A stretch of DNA of 64,000 nucleotides from Alcaligenes ammonioxydans. Lineage in GTDB: Bacteria; Pseudomonadota; Gammaproteobacteria; Burkholderiales; Burkholderiaceae_B. The notes under the pieces are model-generated. The model was given only the letters and a program-made list of their open reading frames with translations. It was not told where the DNA came from and made no database searches. A program made the translations under genes and the position numbers. Where the stretch lies: NCBI RefSeq assembly GCF_019343455.1, contig NZ_CP049362.1:3162001-3226000 (forward strand). Direction: 5' to 3'. Shown here piece by piece: positions 21,229 to 29,161 of this stretch; the first letter of the stretch is position 1; each line of letters starts with the position of its first letter.

Positions 21229-21462
21229 GCCCGTTGAGCTTAGCCTCAAGGGGTCCGGGCTGAGTGTTTGCCGGTGCTGCGCGCCGGTGCCCTTGTCGGA
21301 AGATAGCTACGGGCGCATCCTGAACTCGCCGGGTACTTGGTCCCCCGGACCAAGCACAAGCTTCCGGCTCAGACAGCAGGATGCTTGCACCCCTACGTTA
21401 TCTCCCGACCGCGGCAAACCCTCTGACCCGCCCGCCCCCCCCTGAGGCTAAGCTCAACGGGC
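21229..21462 (+). repeat. Structured intergenic repeat, copy A
   Basis: This 234 bp element is bounded by 25-base inverted arms (21229-21253 and 21438-21462, 24 of 25 bases complementary, beginning GCCCGTTGAGCTTAGCC). Its 184 bp core resembles, in reverse orientation, the core of copy B at 21679-21910. Inner stems are visible: CCGGTGC/GCGCCGG (21271-21277, 21281-21287), CTTGGTCC/GGACCAAG (21336-21343, 21347-21354), CTGAGT/GCTCAG (21260-21265, 21367-21372) and CAAGC/GCTTG (21357-21361, 21383-21387). It follows the thiC terminator. No transposase or convincing protein is encoded; a reading frame through it is a by-product of GC-rich sequence. Confidence 0.85.
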
Positions 21463-21678
21463 TCACAATCGTTTTTTTCTGAATAATTCAAACTGCATGC
21501 TTGGATGACGTGTGACACTTTCCTGGCCTGCGTCGAATCTCTGACATCTCACCTCAGACCTCTTGCCTCTTGCCTCAGACCCCAGACCTCAGGCTTCAGA
21601 TCTCAGATTTCAGATTTCAGATCTTAGACCCAGATCCCAGATCCTCAATACATGATTACTTGAATAGCCACGGTATGA
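21463..21678. repeat. Spacer with degenerate short tandem repeats
   Basis: Between the two structured repeats there is no gene. From about 21540 to 21650 the sequence consists of imperfect 7-8 base units of the kind TCAGAYC / CTCAGAT / TTTCAGA, pyrimidine-rich at first and then CAGAT-like. Such slippage-prone sequence commonly varies between strains. Confidence 0.65.
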
Positions 21679-21910
21679 GCCATTGGGGGCGGTGGGGACC
21701 CGGAGGGGCGATTCAGAGTACGTGCCGCAGGCGGGGGCATGATCCGGGGTGCAAGCACTCTGCTGTTTGAGCGGGACGCTTGTGGTTCGTCCGGGGGACG
21801 AACCATCCCGCGAGTTCAGAGTGCGCCCGGATGATGACCTCGACAAGGGGCCCGGTGCGCAGCACCGGCAAGTGCTCAAGCCCCTCCGGGTCCCCACCGC
21901 CCCCAAGGGC
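21679..21910 (-). repeat. Structured intergenic repeat, copy B (inverted)
   Basis: This 232 bp element has 31-base inverted arms (21679-21709 and 21880-21910, 30 of 31 bases complementary, containing TTGGGGGCGGTGGGGACC). The arms have no sequence similarity to those of copy A, yet the 170 bp core is clearly homologous when read on the minus strand. Stems match those of copy A: CCGGTGC/GCACCGG (21852-21868), GTTCGTCC/GGACGAAC (21785-21803), GCTCAA/TTGAGC (21874-21879, 21767-21772) and CAAGC/GCTTG (21752-21756, 21778-21782). Weaker inverted similarity extends outward to about 21653 and 21941. Confidence 0.85.
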
Positions 21911-22021
21911 GTGTTCATTACCGGGTTCTCCTGAATAATCAGCCTTACCACCCAAGCAACGGTGAGGTCATCAGCGACAACAGATAAGCACCCATTGGCA
22001 GCTCACAACTCACAGCTAACA

Positions 22022-22063
22022 ACAAGCAACAAACAACAAACAACAAACAACAAACAACAAACA
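22022..22063. repeat. Heptanucleotide tandem repeat (ACAAACA)n
   Basis: One ACAAGCA unit followed by five perfect ACAAACA units, with further CAACAA-like sequence before it. This is a short-sequence repeat that can change copy number by slippage. It lies 42 bp beyond the end of the OmpA-like gene's terminator, in a gene-free stretch (21911-22104). Confidence 0.9.
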
Positions 22064-22104
22064 GAGGATGCTGCCCTACAACTCCATTACTCCCCGATCG
22101 AGCA

Positions 22105-22138
22105 CAAAAAAAAGCCCGGCTAAAAACCGGGCCTTTTA
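22105..22138 (-). terminator. Bidirectional terminator at the end of the OmpA-like gene
   Basis: AAAAAAAAGCCCGG, loop CTAAAAA and CCGGGCCTTTT form a strong stem with A- and T-runs on both sides. It ends leftward transcription from 22170. Confidence 0.88.
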
Positions 22139-22169
22139 TCAGCACCCCCGAAGGGGTGCAAGCAGAGAC

Positions 22170-22832
22170 TTACTTCTGCGGCGCGTACAGATACAACTCC
22201 ACGCGACGGTTCATGGCACGGCCTTCTGCCGTCGCATTGTCACCAATAGGCGAGTTCGGACCGCGGCCTTCCACCATCAAACGACCTTGGCCTACCCCTT
22301 GCTGATTCAGATAATTGGTCACAGCACTGGCACGGTTGACCGACAAGGTCTGATTGGTCTGTGCCGAACCCGTGCTATCGGTATAACCAATCGCCTTGGC
22401 GCGCAACTCAGGATGCTGATTCATGGCACGCGCCACACTATCCAGAACAGGCAGCAAAGCCGGTTTCAGCTGATAGCGACCCGTATCAAACGAGACGCTG
22501 CTTGGAATATTGACCCGCAAGCTGCCGTCAGCCATTTCGGTCACATCCACGCCCAGACTGGTAGCGCCGGACTGCTGAACGTCTTTCTTGATACCGGACC
22601 AGTTATAGGCCGCGATCCCGCCAGCCAATGCACCAATACCGGCTCCGATCAGGGCCGCCTTGCTGCTATCGCCAATCAAGGCTCCAATACCCGCCCCCAC
22701 TGCAGCGCCGCCACCGGCTCCAACGGCGGTGCGACCGCCCGTGCTCATATTGTCCATCGTGCCGCACGCGGCCAAGAAGGAAAAAACACCAGCACATGCT
22801 GCAACTTTTGCAGAACGAATGAAAATTGTCAT
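22170..22832 (-). CDS. OmpA-family outer-membrane lipoprotein with glycine zipper
   Basis: The 220-residue precursor has a signal peptide with lipobox FLAAC (Cys at about 23), a glycine-rich zipper (GAGGGAAVGAGIGALIGD and ALIGAGIGALAGGIAAY, about 38-75) and a C-terminal OmpA/MotB domain (about 115-215) with the peptidoglycan-binding pattern GYTDSTGSAQTNQTLS and NRRVELYLY. It would be anchored in the outer membrane and bind peptidoglycan, like E. coli YiaD. A 60-base hairpin lies in its 5' leader, and a terminator follows. Its function beyond envelope stability is unknown. Confidence 0.88.
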   Translation of the reverse strand: MTIFIRSAKVAACAGVFSFLAACGTMDNMSTGGRTAVGAGGGAAVGAGIGALIGDSSKAALIGAGIGALAGGIAAYNWSGIKKDVQQSGATSLGVDVTEMADGSLRVNIPSSVSFDTGRYQLKPALLPVLDSVARAMNQHPELRAKAIGYTDSTGSAQTNQTLSVNRASAVTNYLNQQGVGQGRLMVEGRGPNSPIGDNATAEGRAMNRRVELYLYAPQK

Positions 22833-22855
22833 TATTGGCTCCGTAATCTCAAATT

Positions 22856-22915
22856 AAGTACCAGGACCACTTGGATGCCTCCCATACTAGCAAGAGGCAT
22901 CTCAAGCAGGTACTT
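22856..22915 (-). promoter_or_regulatory. Three-tier hairpin in the 5' leader of the OmpA-like gene
   Basis: AAGTACC (22856-22862) pairs with GGTACTT (22909-22915), CTTG with CAAG inside it, and ATGCCTC with GAGGCAT around a 12-base loop. There is no T-run, so it is not a terminator. It ends 24 bases before the start codon. Confidence 0.5.
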
Positions 22916-23014
22916 CAAAACAGGCTTCACTGCCTTCTTTAACAATTCTTGATCTTGCGAGCGGCCTTCCCGACTTCAGTCACTCATTGCCTGTAGGGCT
23001 AAGCCTTTGAAAGC

Positions 23015-24004
23015 TTAGAATAACTCGGCTCCCGAATCGGCAACGACTTCTTTGTACTTCTTAAGATCATTGCTGACAAGCTCACTGAACTCAGCCATGG
23101 TACCAGGCTGCACGTCAGAGCCCATCGTTGCCAGTGCTTCCCGCACGGCCGGATCCATCAAGGCCTTGGCATAAGCGGCATGCAGCTTGTCCAGAACAGG
23201 CTGCGGTGTACCGCCTGTTGCAAACACGCCGAACCAGGTACCCAGGTCAAAAGGCTTCACCCCAGCCTGCTCCATGGTGGGCACGTCGGGGAAAAAGCTG
23301 GAGCGCTCCAGCGTCGTCACTGCCAAAGGCTGGACAGTCTGCGCCTTGATCAGAGGAGCAGCCGAGGCCAGATTGTCAAACATGAAATGGACTTGGCCTG
23401 CCAGCAATGCGGTCTTGGCCGGGTTGGCGCCGGCATAGGGAACATGCACAGAATTGATATCGGCACGCGTATTGAGGACCTCTCCAGCCAGGTGGCCCGC
23501 ACTGCCATTGCCGCCAGACGCAAAATTCAGTTGGCCGGGGTGCTCTTTGGCGTAAGCAATCAGATCCTGCACGGATGCAATCTTGTTCTGCTCGGCAAAC
23601 TCCTTATTCACAATCAGGATATTAGGCACCGAGGCAACCAGCGCGATAGGCTCAAAGCTCTTGACCGGATCAAAGGGCACCGTCTTGTACAACCACGGAT
23701 TGATGGCGTTGATTGCCACCGCTCCCATCATCAGGGTGTAACCGTCTGGAGCGGCCTTGGCCACGATGCTGGCACCAATATTGCCACCCGCGCCGGACTT
23801 GTTCTCCACCACGACCGTACCCAGATCACCTTTGACACGTTCGGCCAGCAAGCGCGCCATGCTATCCAGTGGACCACCTGGCGGGTAAGGCACCACAAAC
23901 TGAATAGGTTTGGAGGGGTAGGAATCCTCTGCCATCACGGCAGGTGCAGCCATGACAGCCGCAACACCAGAGACCGCCAGCAGCCACTTACAGACACGAA
24001 ACAT
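23015..24004 (-). CDS. Bug-type tripartite tricarboxylate transporter substrate-binding protein
   Basis: The 329-residue precursor starts with a signal peptide (MFRVCKWLLAVSG to about VMAEDSYP) and then has the Bug/TctC pattern: YPSKPIQFVVPYPPGGPLDSMARLL, GAGGNIGA and PDGYTLMMG. Such proteins bind carboxylates or similar small molecules in the periplasm and are greatly expanded in Alcaligenaceae. No TctA/TctB membrane partners are nearby, so this is one of the many orphan Bugs. ATG 24004 was chosen because the signal peptide starts there. Ligand unknown. Confidence 0.9.
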   Translation of the reverse strand: MFRVCKWLLAVSGVAAVMAAPAVMAEDSYPSKPIQFVVPYPPGGPLDSMARLLAERVKGDLGTVVVENKSGAGGNIGASIVAKAAPDGYTLMMGAVAINAINPWLYKTVPFDPVKSFEPIALVASVPNILIVNKEFAEQNKIASVQDLIAYAKEHPGQLNFASGGNGSAGHLAGEVLNTRADINSVHVPYAGANPAKTALLAGQVHFMFDNLASAAPLIKAQTVQPLAVTTLERSSFFPDVPTMEQAGVKPFDLGTWFGVFATGGTPQPVLDKLHAAYAKALMDPAVREALATMGSDVQPGTMAEFSELVSNDLKKYKEVVADSGAELF

Positions 24005-24073
24005 CACTTTTTTCCTTGAAATTAAAATGCATATGGGCTGCGCAAGGCAGCCCATTCAGAGCAGCCATCGATC

Positions 24074-24811
24074 TTAATGAATGATCTGGCTGAGGAACTC
24101 GCGCGTTCTTTCATTACGTGGCGAGTCAAAGAACTCATCAGGCGTATTTTGCTCGATGATTTCACCCTGATCCATAAAAATGACCCGATCGGCCACTTTA
24201 CGCGCAAAACCCATCTCGTGGGTCACGCACAACATGGTCATGCCGGTGTGGGCCAGCTCAACCATCACTTCCAGCACCTCCTTGACCATTTCAGGGTCCA
24301 GGGCCGAGGTAGGCTCATCGAACAACATGATTTTAGGCTCCATGCACAAGGAGCGGGCTATGGCCACACGCTGCTGTTGCCCGCCCGAAAGCTGACCGGG
24401 ATACTTGTGGGCCTGCTCCGGAATACGGACCCGCTCCAGATACTTCATGGCCAGTTCCTGAGCCTGTGCCTTGGTTTTACGTCGTACCCATATGGGCCCC
24501 AGGGTCAGATTCTCCATCACGGTCAGGTGCGGAAACAGGTTGAAGTGCTGGAACACCATGCCCACATCGCGCCGGATGGCCTCGATCTGGCGAAGATCAT
24601 TGGTGAGCTCTTCGCCCGCCACGATAATCTGGCCTTGCTGATGCTCCTCCAACCGGTTAATGCACCGGATCAGAGTGGACTTGCCCGAGCCGGACGGTCC
24701 GCAAATCACAATGCGCTCGCCCGCAGCCACTTCCAGATTGATATCGCGCAGCACATGAAACTGCCCATACCATTTATTGACGTTCTTTAGCTGAATAATG
24801 GCGTCTGCCAT
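24074..24811 (-). CDS. aapP: General L-amino acid ABC transporter ATP-binding protein
   Basis: This 245-residue ATPase powers uptake through AapQ/AapM. It contains Walker [12 protein letters not shown], the signature [15 protein letters not shown], Walker [14 protein letters not shown] and the H-loop VTHEM, and has the length of the polar amino-acid family (GlnQ/HisP/AapP). ATG 24811 has AAGGAG upstream; the open frame to 24841 lacks one. It is the last gene of the aapJQMP operon. Confidence 0.93.
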   Translation of the reverse strand: MADAIIQLKNVNKWYGQFHVLRDINLEVAAGERIVICGPSGSGKSTLIRCINRLEEHQQGQIIVAGEELTNDLRQIEAIRRDVGMVFQHFNLFPHLTVMENLTLGPIWVRRKTKAQAQELAMKYLERVRIPEQAHKYPGQLSGGQQQRVAIARSLCMEPKIMLFDEPTSALDPEMVKEVLEVMVELAHTGMTMLCVTHEMGFARKVADRVIFMDQGEIIEQNTPDEFFDSPRNERTREFLSQIIH

Positions 24812-24871
24812 GCAAAACTCCTTGTCTGGCCGGCAAAGCATCGGATTTGAGCCAAGGCTTTGCCGCCTGTG

Positions 24872-25966
24872 TCAGCGTTCATAACCCGTTTGCAAACGTC
24901 GCTCCAGGGAACGACTGTAGCGAGAGATGGAGTAGCAGAACACAAAATAAATCAGTGCGATGAACAGATACGCTTCCCGGCTGAACCCGCGCCAGGCCGA
25001 ATCGGCCAGGGCCACTTTGGCCGCCTGGGTCAGATCGAAAATGCCGATAATGACCACCAGGGAAGTGTCCTTGAACAGGGAAATGAAAATGCCGACCAGC
25101 GGCGGAATCACGATCTTGAGTGCCTGGGGCAAGATGATCTGACGCATGGTGCGCCAATAGCTCAAACCCAGGGAGGCAGCCCCCTCGTATTGCCCTTTGG
25201 GAATTGCCTGCAAACCGCCACGTACGGTTTCGGCAATATAGGCAGCGGCAAACAAAATGATGGCAATCTGGGCGCGCAGCAACTTGTCGATGTTAAAGCC
25301 CTCGGGCATGAACAAAGGCAGCATGACCGAGGACATGAACAAGAGACTGATCAGCGGCACACCGCGAATCAGCTCAATGTAGACCACGCATACAGCCTTG
25401 ACAGCAGGCAGGCGGGACGTCCTTCCCAAGGCCAGCAACACGCCCAAAGGAAATGCAAACGCGATACCGAAGGTGGCCAGGATCAGGGTCAGCGGCAATC
25501 CGCCCCACAGGCTGTTTTCCACATAGCTCAGGCCGAGCACCCCGCCCCACATCAGAATGCCTACCACTGTCAGGCCGGCCAGCCACAACAAAGGTAGCCA
25601 GGGCTTCCAGAACCAGCGTATGCAACTGCACACGATCAGCAAGGTCAACAGGATCGTCGCCAGCAAAGGGCGCCACTGCTCGTCATAAGGGTAGATGCCA
25701 AACAGGATCAGACGATGCTTTTCCCGAATAAAAGCCCAGCAGGCACCGGCACTGGCACGACAGTCCTGAGCCGTTTGCGCATCGAAGTTGGCCTTGATGA
25801 ACAGCCAGTCGATCGTGGCGGGCACCGTCAACAAGAGCAGCCAGGCCGACAGGACTGTCAAAATCGCATTTAACGGGGATGAAAACAGATTCTGACGCAG
25901 CCAGCCCAAAATACCCGTCTGTAGAGGGGGCGGCCCGCTTACGGTGGATGTAGGCGTATGACTCAT
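24872..25966 (-). CDS. aapM: General L-amino acid ABC transporter permease AapM
   Basis: The 364-residue inner-membrane protein has an N-terminal hydrophobic part of several spans and a C-terminal HisM-type permease domain with the EAA-like loop EGAASLGLSYWRTMRQIILPQAL (about residues 279-301), which contacts the ATPase. VYIELIRGVPLISLLFM is typical of polar amino-acid permeases. Its start follows the aapQ stop directly, so the two permeases are translated as a pair. Confidence 0.92.
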   Translation of the reverse strand: MSHTPTSTVSGPPPLQTGILGWLRQNLFSSPLNAILTVLSAWLLLLTVPATIDWLFIKANFDAQTAQDCRASAGACWAFIREKHRLILFGIYPYDEQWRPLLATILLTLLIVCSCIRWFWKPWLPLLWLAGLTVVGILMWGGVLGLSYVENSLWGGLPLTLILATFGIAFAFPLGVLLALGRTSRLPAVKAVCVVYIELIRGVPLISLLFMSSVMLPLFMPEGFNIDKLLRAQIAIILFAAAYIAETVRGGLQAIPKGQYEGAASLGLSYWRTMRQIILPQALKIVIPPLVGIFISLFKDTSLVVIIGIFDLTQAAKVALADSAWRGFSREAYLFIALIYFVFCYSISRYSRSLERRLQTGYER

Positions 25967-27154
25967 TTAGCGCTCCACCAAGGCAATACGGTTGTTGTAC
26001 CAGTTCATGAAGACCGAGATCGACAAGCTGACCGTCAAATAGGCCGCCATAATGATCAAAATGCCCTCAATCGCCTGCCCGGTCTGGTTCAGGGTGGTAT
26101 TTACCACAGACACAATATCGGGATAGCCAATGGCAACAGCCAGCGAGCTGTTTTTAGTCAGGTTCAGGTACTGGCTGGTCATGGGAGGCACGATCACACG
26201 CAATGCCTGAGGCAGGACGACCAGACGCATCATGCGCGCACGGGACAAGCCCAATGCCTGAGCGGCTTCCCACTGCCCCTTGCCCACGGACTGAATACCC
26301 GAGCGCACCACCTCCGCCACAAACGCTGAGGTATAGGTAATCAGACCGGCCAGCAAGGCGGCAAACTCGGGCGACACAGTCACGCCCCCCACAAAGTTGA
26401 ACCCTTGCAAACGCGGCAGGTCCAGGGCCAGGGGCGTGGGGCTGATGAACAAGGCCAGAGCCGGTATCAAGAACAACAGGAGCACACCCACGCGAAGGGT
26501 GGGAAAAGGAACGCCGGTTCGCTCCAGACGACGCCGTGCCCAGTGTGCCATCAGCACCCACAGCACCACGGCAATGCCCAGACCTACGAAGATCCAGTCC
26601 ATTGCGTCGCCCTGCAAGGTGGGCAGCTTCAACCCCCGGTTCGATAAAAACACGCCAGACATCGGATTCAAGGCCTGCCGCGGCCCGGGCAGGGTTTCGG
26701 TAATCAGGGCGTACCAGAAGAACAATTGCAGCAGCAAAGGCACGTTGCGCATCACTTCCACATACGCGCCCGCCAGTCGGGACACCAACCAGTTCTTGGA
26801 GAGCCGCGCAATGCCCAGCAAGGTCCCAAAGACAGTGGCGGCAATGATGCCTATGACCGCGACTTTAAGCGTGTTGACCAGGCCAACCAGAATGGCCCGC
26901 CCGTAGCTATCGGAGGGCGAGTAGGCCAGGTCCGATTCGCCAATGGCAAAGCCTGCCTCTCGATGCAGAAAATCAAAGCCGGTGGAGATATTGCGAACAG
27001 CCAGATTGTGTAAGGTATTGGAGACCAGATACCACACACAAAAGCCCAGCACGCCCAAGATCAGCACCTGATAAATAATGCCGCGCGTAAACGGATCATT
27101 CCAGGACAGGCGCCGTCTGGGCGTGGCTGGTGTGGCAGGTTTATTTTGTGCCAT
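25967..27154 (-). CDS. aapQ: General L-amino acid ABC transporter permease AapQ
   Basis: This 395-residue permease pairs with AapM to form the channel. Features are an N-terminal span (about 28-48), a long insert typical of AapQ, the segment VEVMRNVPLLLQLFFWY, and the ATPase-contact loop EAAQALGLSRARMMRLVVLPQAL near residues 315-337. It lies between aapJ and aapM in an operon. A perfect hairpin separates it from aapJ. Confidence 0.92.
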   Translation of the reverse strand: MAQNKPATPATPRRRLSWNDPFTRGIIYQVLILGVLGFCVWYLVSNTLHNLAVRNISTGFDFLHREAGFAIGESDLAYSPSDSYGRAILVGLVNTLKVAVIGIIAATVFGTLLGIARLSKNWLVSRLAGAYVEVMRNVPLLLQLFFWYALITETLPGPRQALNPMSGVFLSNRGLKLPTLQGDAMDWIFVGLGIAVVLWVLMAHWARRRLERTGVPFPTLRVGVLLLFLIPALALFISPTPLALDLPRLQGFNFVGGVTVSPEFAALLAGLITYTSAFVAEVVRSGIQSVGKGQWEAAQALGLSRARMMRLVVLPQALRVIVPPMTSQYLNLTKNSSLAVAIGYPDIVSVVNTTLNQTGQAIEGILIIMAAYLTVSLSISVFMNWYNNRIALVER

Positions 27155-27204
27155 AGCGTAAAACCCATGGATGCAGCACTACGCGTAGCCCTGCGAGGTG
27201 GCGC

Positions 27205-27226
27205 GCGTCTGGCCAAAGCCAGACGC
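27205..27226 (-). promoter_or_regulatory. Intercistronic stem-loop between aapJ and aapQ
   Basis: GCGTCTGGC, loop CAAA and GCCAGACGC form a perfect 9-bp stem with no T-run. Such hairpins after a binding-protein gene often protect the upstream mRNA, giving more binding protein than permease; that role is inferred. Confidence 0.6.
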
Positions 27227-27252
27227 AACAACAAACAGTGAAGATCGAAATC

Positions 27253-28269
27253 TTAACGCACTGGCCAGCCGTACATCACCCCACCATCGCGCCATTGTGC
27301 ATTCAAACCGCGCTCGAGCTTCAATGGCGTGGATTTACCCAGGTTACGCTCGAAGCTTTCACCGTAATTGCCGACCTGTTTAATAATGTTGTAGGCCCAC
27401 TTGTTATCCAGCTTCAAGCCTTTGCCCAGCTCGCCGGACACGCCCAGAATACGCTGGACGTTAGGATTGTCACTCTTGGTCTTTTCATCCACATTGGCAC
27501 TGGTAATGCCATACTCTTCGGCCTCCAGCATCGCATTCAGAGTCCAGCGCACCAAGGTAAACCAGTCGTCGTCGCCCTGGCGTACAAAAGGCCCCAACGG
27601 CTCTTTGGAAAAGTCCTCGGGCAAGATGTCGAATTCCTCCGGTGTAGTTTGAGCCGCGCGCACGGCAGCCAACTGGGACTTGTCACTGGTAAAGCCGTCA
27701 CAACGCCCAGAAGTGAAAGAGCGCATGGCCTCTTCCGGGTTATTGATCACCACAGGGTTGAACTTGATCCCCTGACCGCGGAACCAATCAGCCAGGTTCA
27801 GCTCAGTGGTTGTGCCCGGCTGTACGCAAATAGCGGCCCCATCGAGCTCTTTGGCACTTTTCACCCCCAGATTCTTTTTCACCATGACGCCCTGGCTGTC
27901 ATAGTAGTTAATGCCAGTGCTGACCAAGCCCAAGGTCGTATCGCGCGAGATTGTCGCGGTGGTATTACGAGTCAGAACATCCACTTCACCCGATTGCAAG
28001 GCCGTAAAGCGCTGCTGGGTAGTCAAAGGCGTTACCTTGTATTTTTTCGCATCCCCAAACACAGCAGCGGCGATCGCACTGCACATATCCACGTCGATGC
28101 CAGACCAGACCCCCTTGCTGTCGGCCAGCGAGAATCCAGCAATACCCGTTGAGACACCACACTGCACAAAGCCTTTCTTCTTTACCGCGTCCAGTGTTTC
28201 GCCCGCCTGCGCATTGGCGGCCAGGGCCATCAACGCAACACTACATGCCAAGGTTTTCACTAAGGTCAT
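27253..28269 (-). CDS. aapJ: General L-amino acid ABC transporter substrate-binding protein AapJ
   Basis: The 338-residue precursor has a clear signal peptide (MTLVKTLACSVALMALAANAQAG, residues 1-23) and the periplasmic binding protein pattern TLDAVKKKGFVQCGVSTG, GVWSGIDVDMCSAIAAAVFG and TALQSGEVDVLTRNTT. AapJ captures a wide range of L-amino acids and delivers them to AapQMP. An ideal ribosome binding site (AGGAGGTG) precedes the ATG, so strong translation is expected. It is first in the operon. Confidence 0.94.
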   Translation of the reverse strand: MTLVKTLACSVALMALAANAQAGETLDAVKKKGFVQCGVSTGIAGFSLADSKGVWSGIDVDMCSAIAAAVFGDAKKYKVTPLTTQQRFTALQSGEVDVLTRNTTATISRDTTLGLVSTGINYYDSQGVMVKKNLGVKSAKELDGAAICVQPGTTTELNLADWFRGQGIKFNPVVINNPEEAMRSFTSGRCDGFTSDKSQLAAVRAAQTTPEEFDILPEDFSKEPLGPFVRQGDDDWFTLVRWTLNAMLEAEEYGITSANVDEKTKSDNPNVQRILGVSGELGKGLKLDNKWAYNIIKQVGNYGESFERNLGKSTPLKLERGLNAQWRDGGVMYGWPVR

Positions 28270-28489
28270 GGAATATCACCTCCTGTTTACTTTTGGTAAA
28301 TGGATGCAGATTACAATTGCAGCTAAGCTGTGGTGTCCAATCGTAGAACCAGTCTGTACAAACACAAATCGGGGGTTTCCCTCTGACAGCCTGATAATTG
28401 CGTTGACCTACGCCGACATTTTCATGCGGGCTCCCGCCCTCTTTTGCCGGGGGCTTTCCAAGCAGACTCCTCTTTAATTGTGCGTCGCG

Positions 28490-29161
28490 ATGATCGAGTT
28501 CCAACACGTTTTTAAATCGTATGGCCGCAGTAAAAATATTCTCGCCGATATTAATTTCCGTATTGATAACGGCGAATTCATTTTTGTGTCGGGCCCGTCG
28601 GGAGCAGGGAAATCCACTTTGCTGCGCCTGATCGGTGGTCTGGAGCTGCCCAGTCGGGGCTCTGTCCAGGTCAACGGGCACCGGCTGGATAAACTTCCTG
28701 CGCGTGCGCGGCCCTACCTGCGACGTGCGGTGGGCGTAGTGCTGCAAGATACACATTTGCTGCAAGATCGCAGCGCCCTGGCCAATGTACTGCTGCCACT
28801 GGCAGTCGTGGGGCTGGAGCCTCGCATCGCCCAGGCACGGGCCCGGGCTGCGATGGAAAAAGTTGGCCTGCGCGGCAAAGAAGATTTGAAGCCGGTGGAA
28901 ATGTCCGGCGGAGAGCAGCAAAGGCTGGCAATTGCGCGCGCCATTGTGAATCGGCCAGCCATCTTGATCGCTGACGAGCCCACGGCGAATCTGGACGCCG
29001 ATAATGCCAAACGTATCATGGACGTCTTAATGGACTTTAACCGGGTGGGGGTCACAACCCTGATCGCCTCGCACGATCTGAACCTCATGGCCCGCTACGC
29101 CCGTCGTACCCTGTTGATTCAGGATGGTCGCTTTTCCGATCACCCAGGAGTGCTGGCATGA
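28490..29161 (+). CDS. ftsE: Cell division ATP-binding protein FtsE
   Basis: FtsE with FtsX forms an ABC-like complex at the division ring that controls peptidoglycan hydrolases through EnvC-like activators. The 223-residue protein has MIEFQHVFKSYG at the start, Walker A GPSGAGKSTLL, the signature MSGGEQQRLAIARAI, Walker B ILIADEPTANLD and the H-loop ASHDLN. ATG 28490 matches other FtsE proteins; the upstream in-frame TTG is unlikely. It overlaps ftsX by 4 bp. Confidence 0.96.
   Translation: MIEFQHVFKSYGRSKNILADINFRIDNGEFIFVSGPSGAGKSTLLRLIGGLELPSRGSVQVNGHRLDKLPARARPYLRRAVGVVLQDTHLLQDRSALANVLLPLAVVGLEPRIAQARARAAMEKVGLRGKEDLKPVEMSGGEQQRLAIARAIVNRPAILIADEPTANLDADNAKRIMDVLMDFNRVGVTTLIASHDLNLMARYARRTLLIQDGRFSDHPGVLA

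Noticed and set aside
21134..21445. Open frame through repeat copy A (and 21610-21951 minus through copy B)
   Set aside because: The two translations look alike only because the DNA repeats are alike. The base changes compensate in stems and do not favour synonymous codon positions, and the frames run into terminators and inverted arms.
22021..22066. Possible CRISPR-like array
   Set aside because: The repeat is a 7-base microsatellite with no spacers, and no cas genes are nearby.
21945..22145. 66-codon minus frame with VVCCLL-type repeats
   Set aside because: It is produced by the heptamer tract and the terminator sequence.
22068..22952. 294-codon open frame antisense to the OmpA-like gene
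   Set aside because: It begins in the heptamer repeat and terminator and runs through the known lipoprotein gene.
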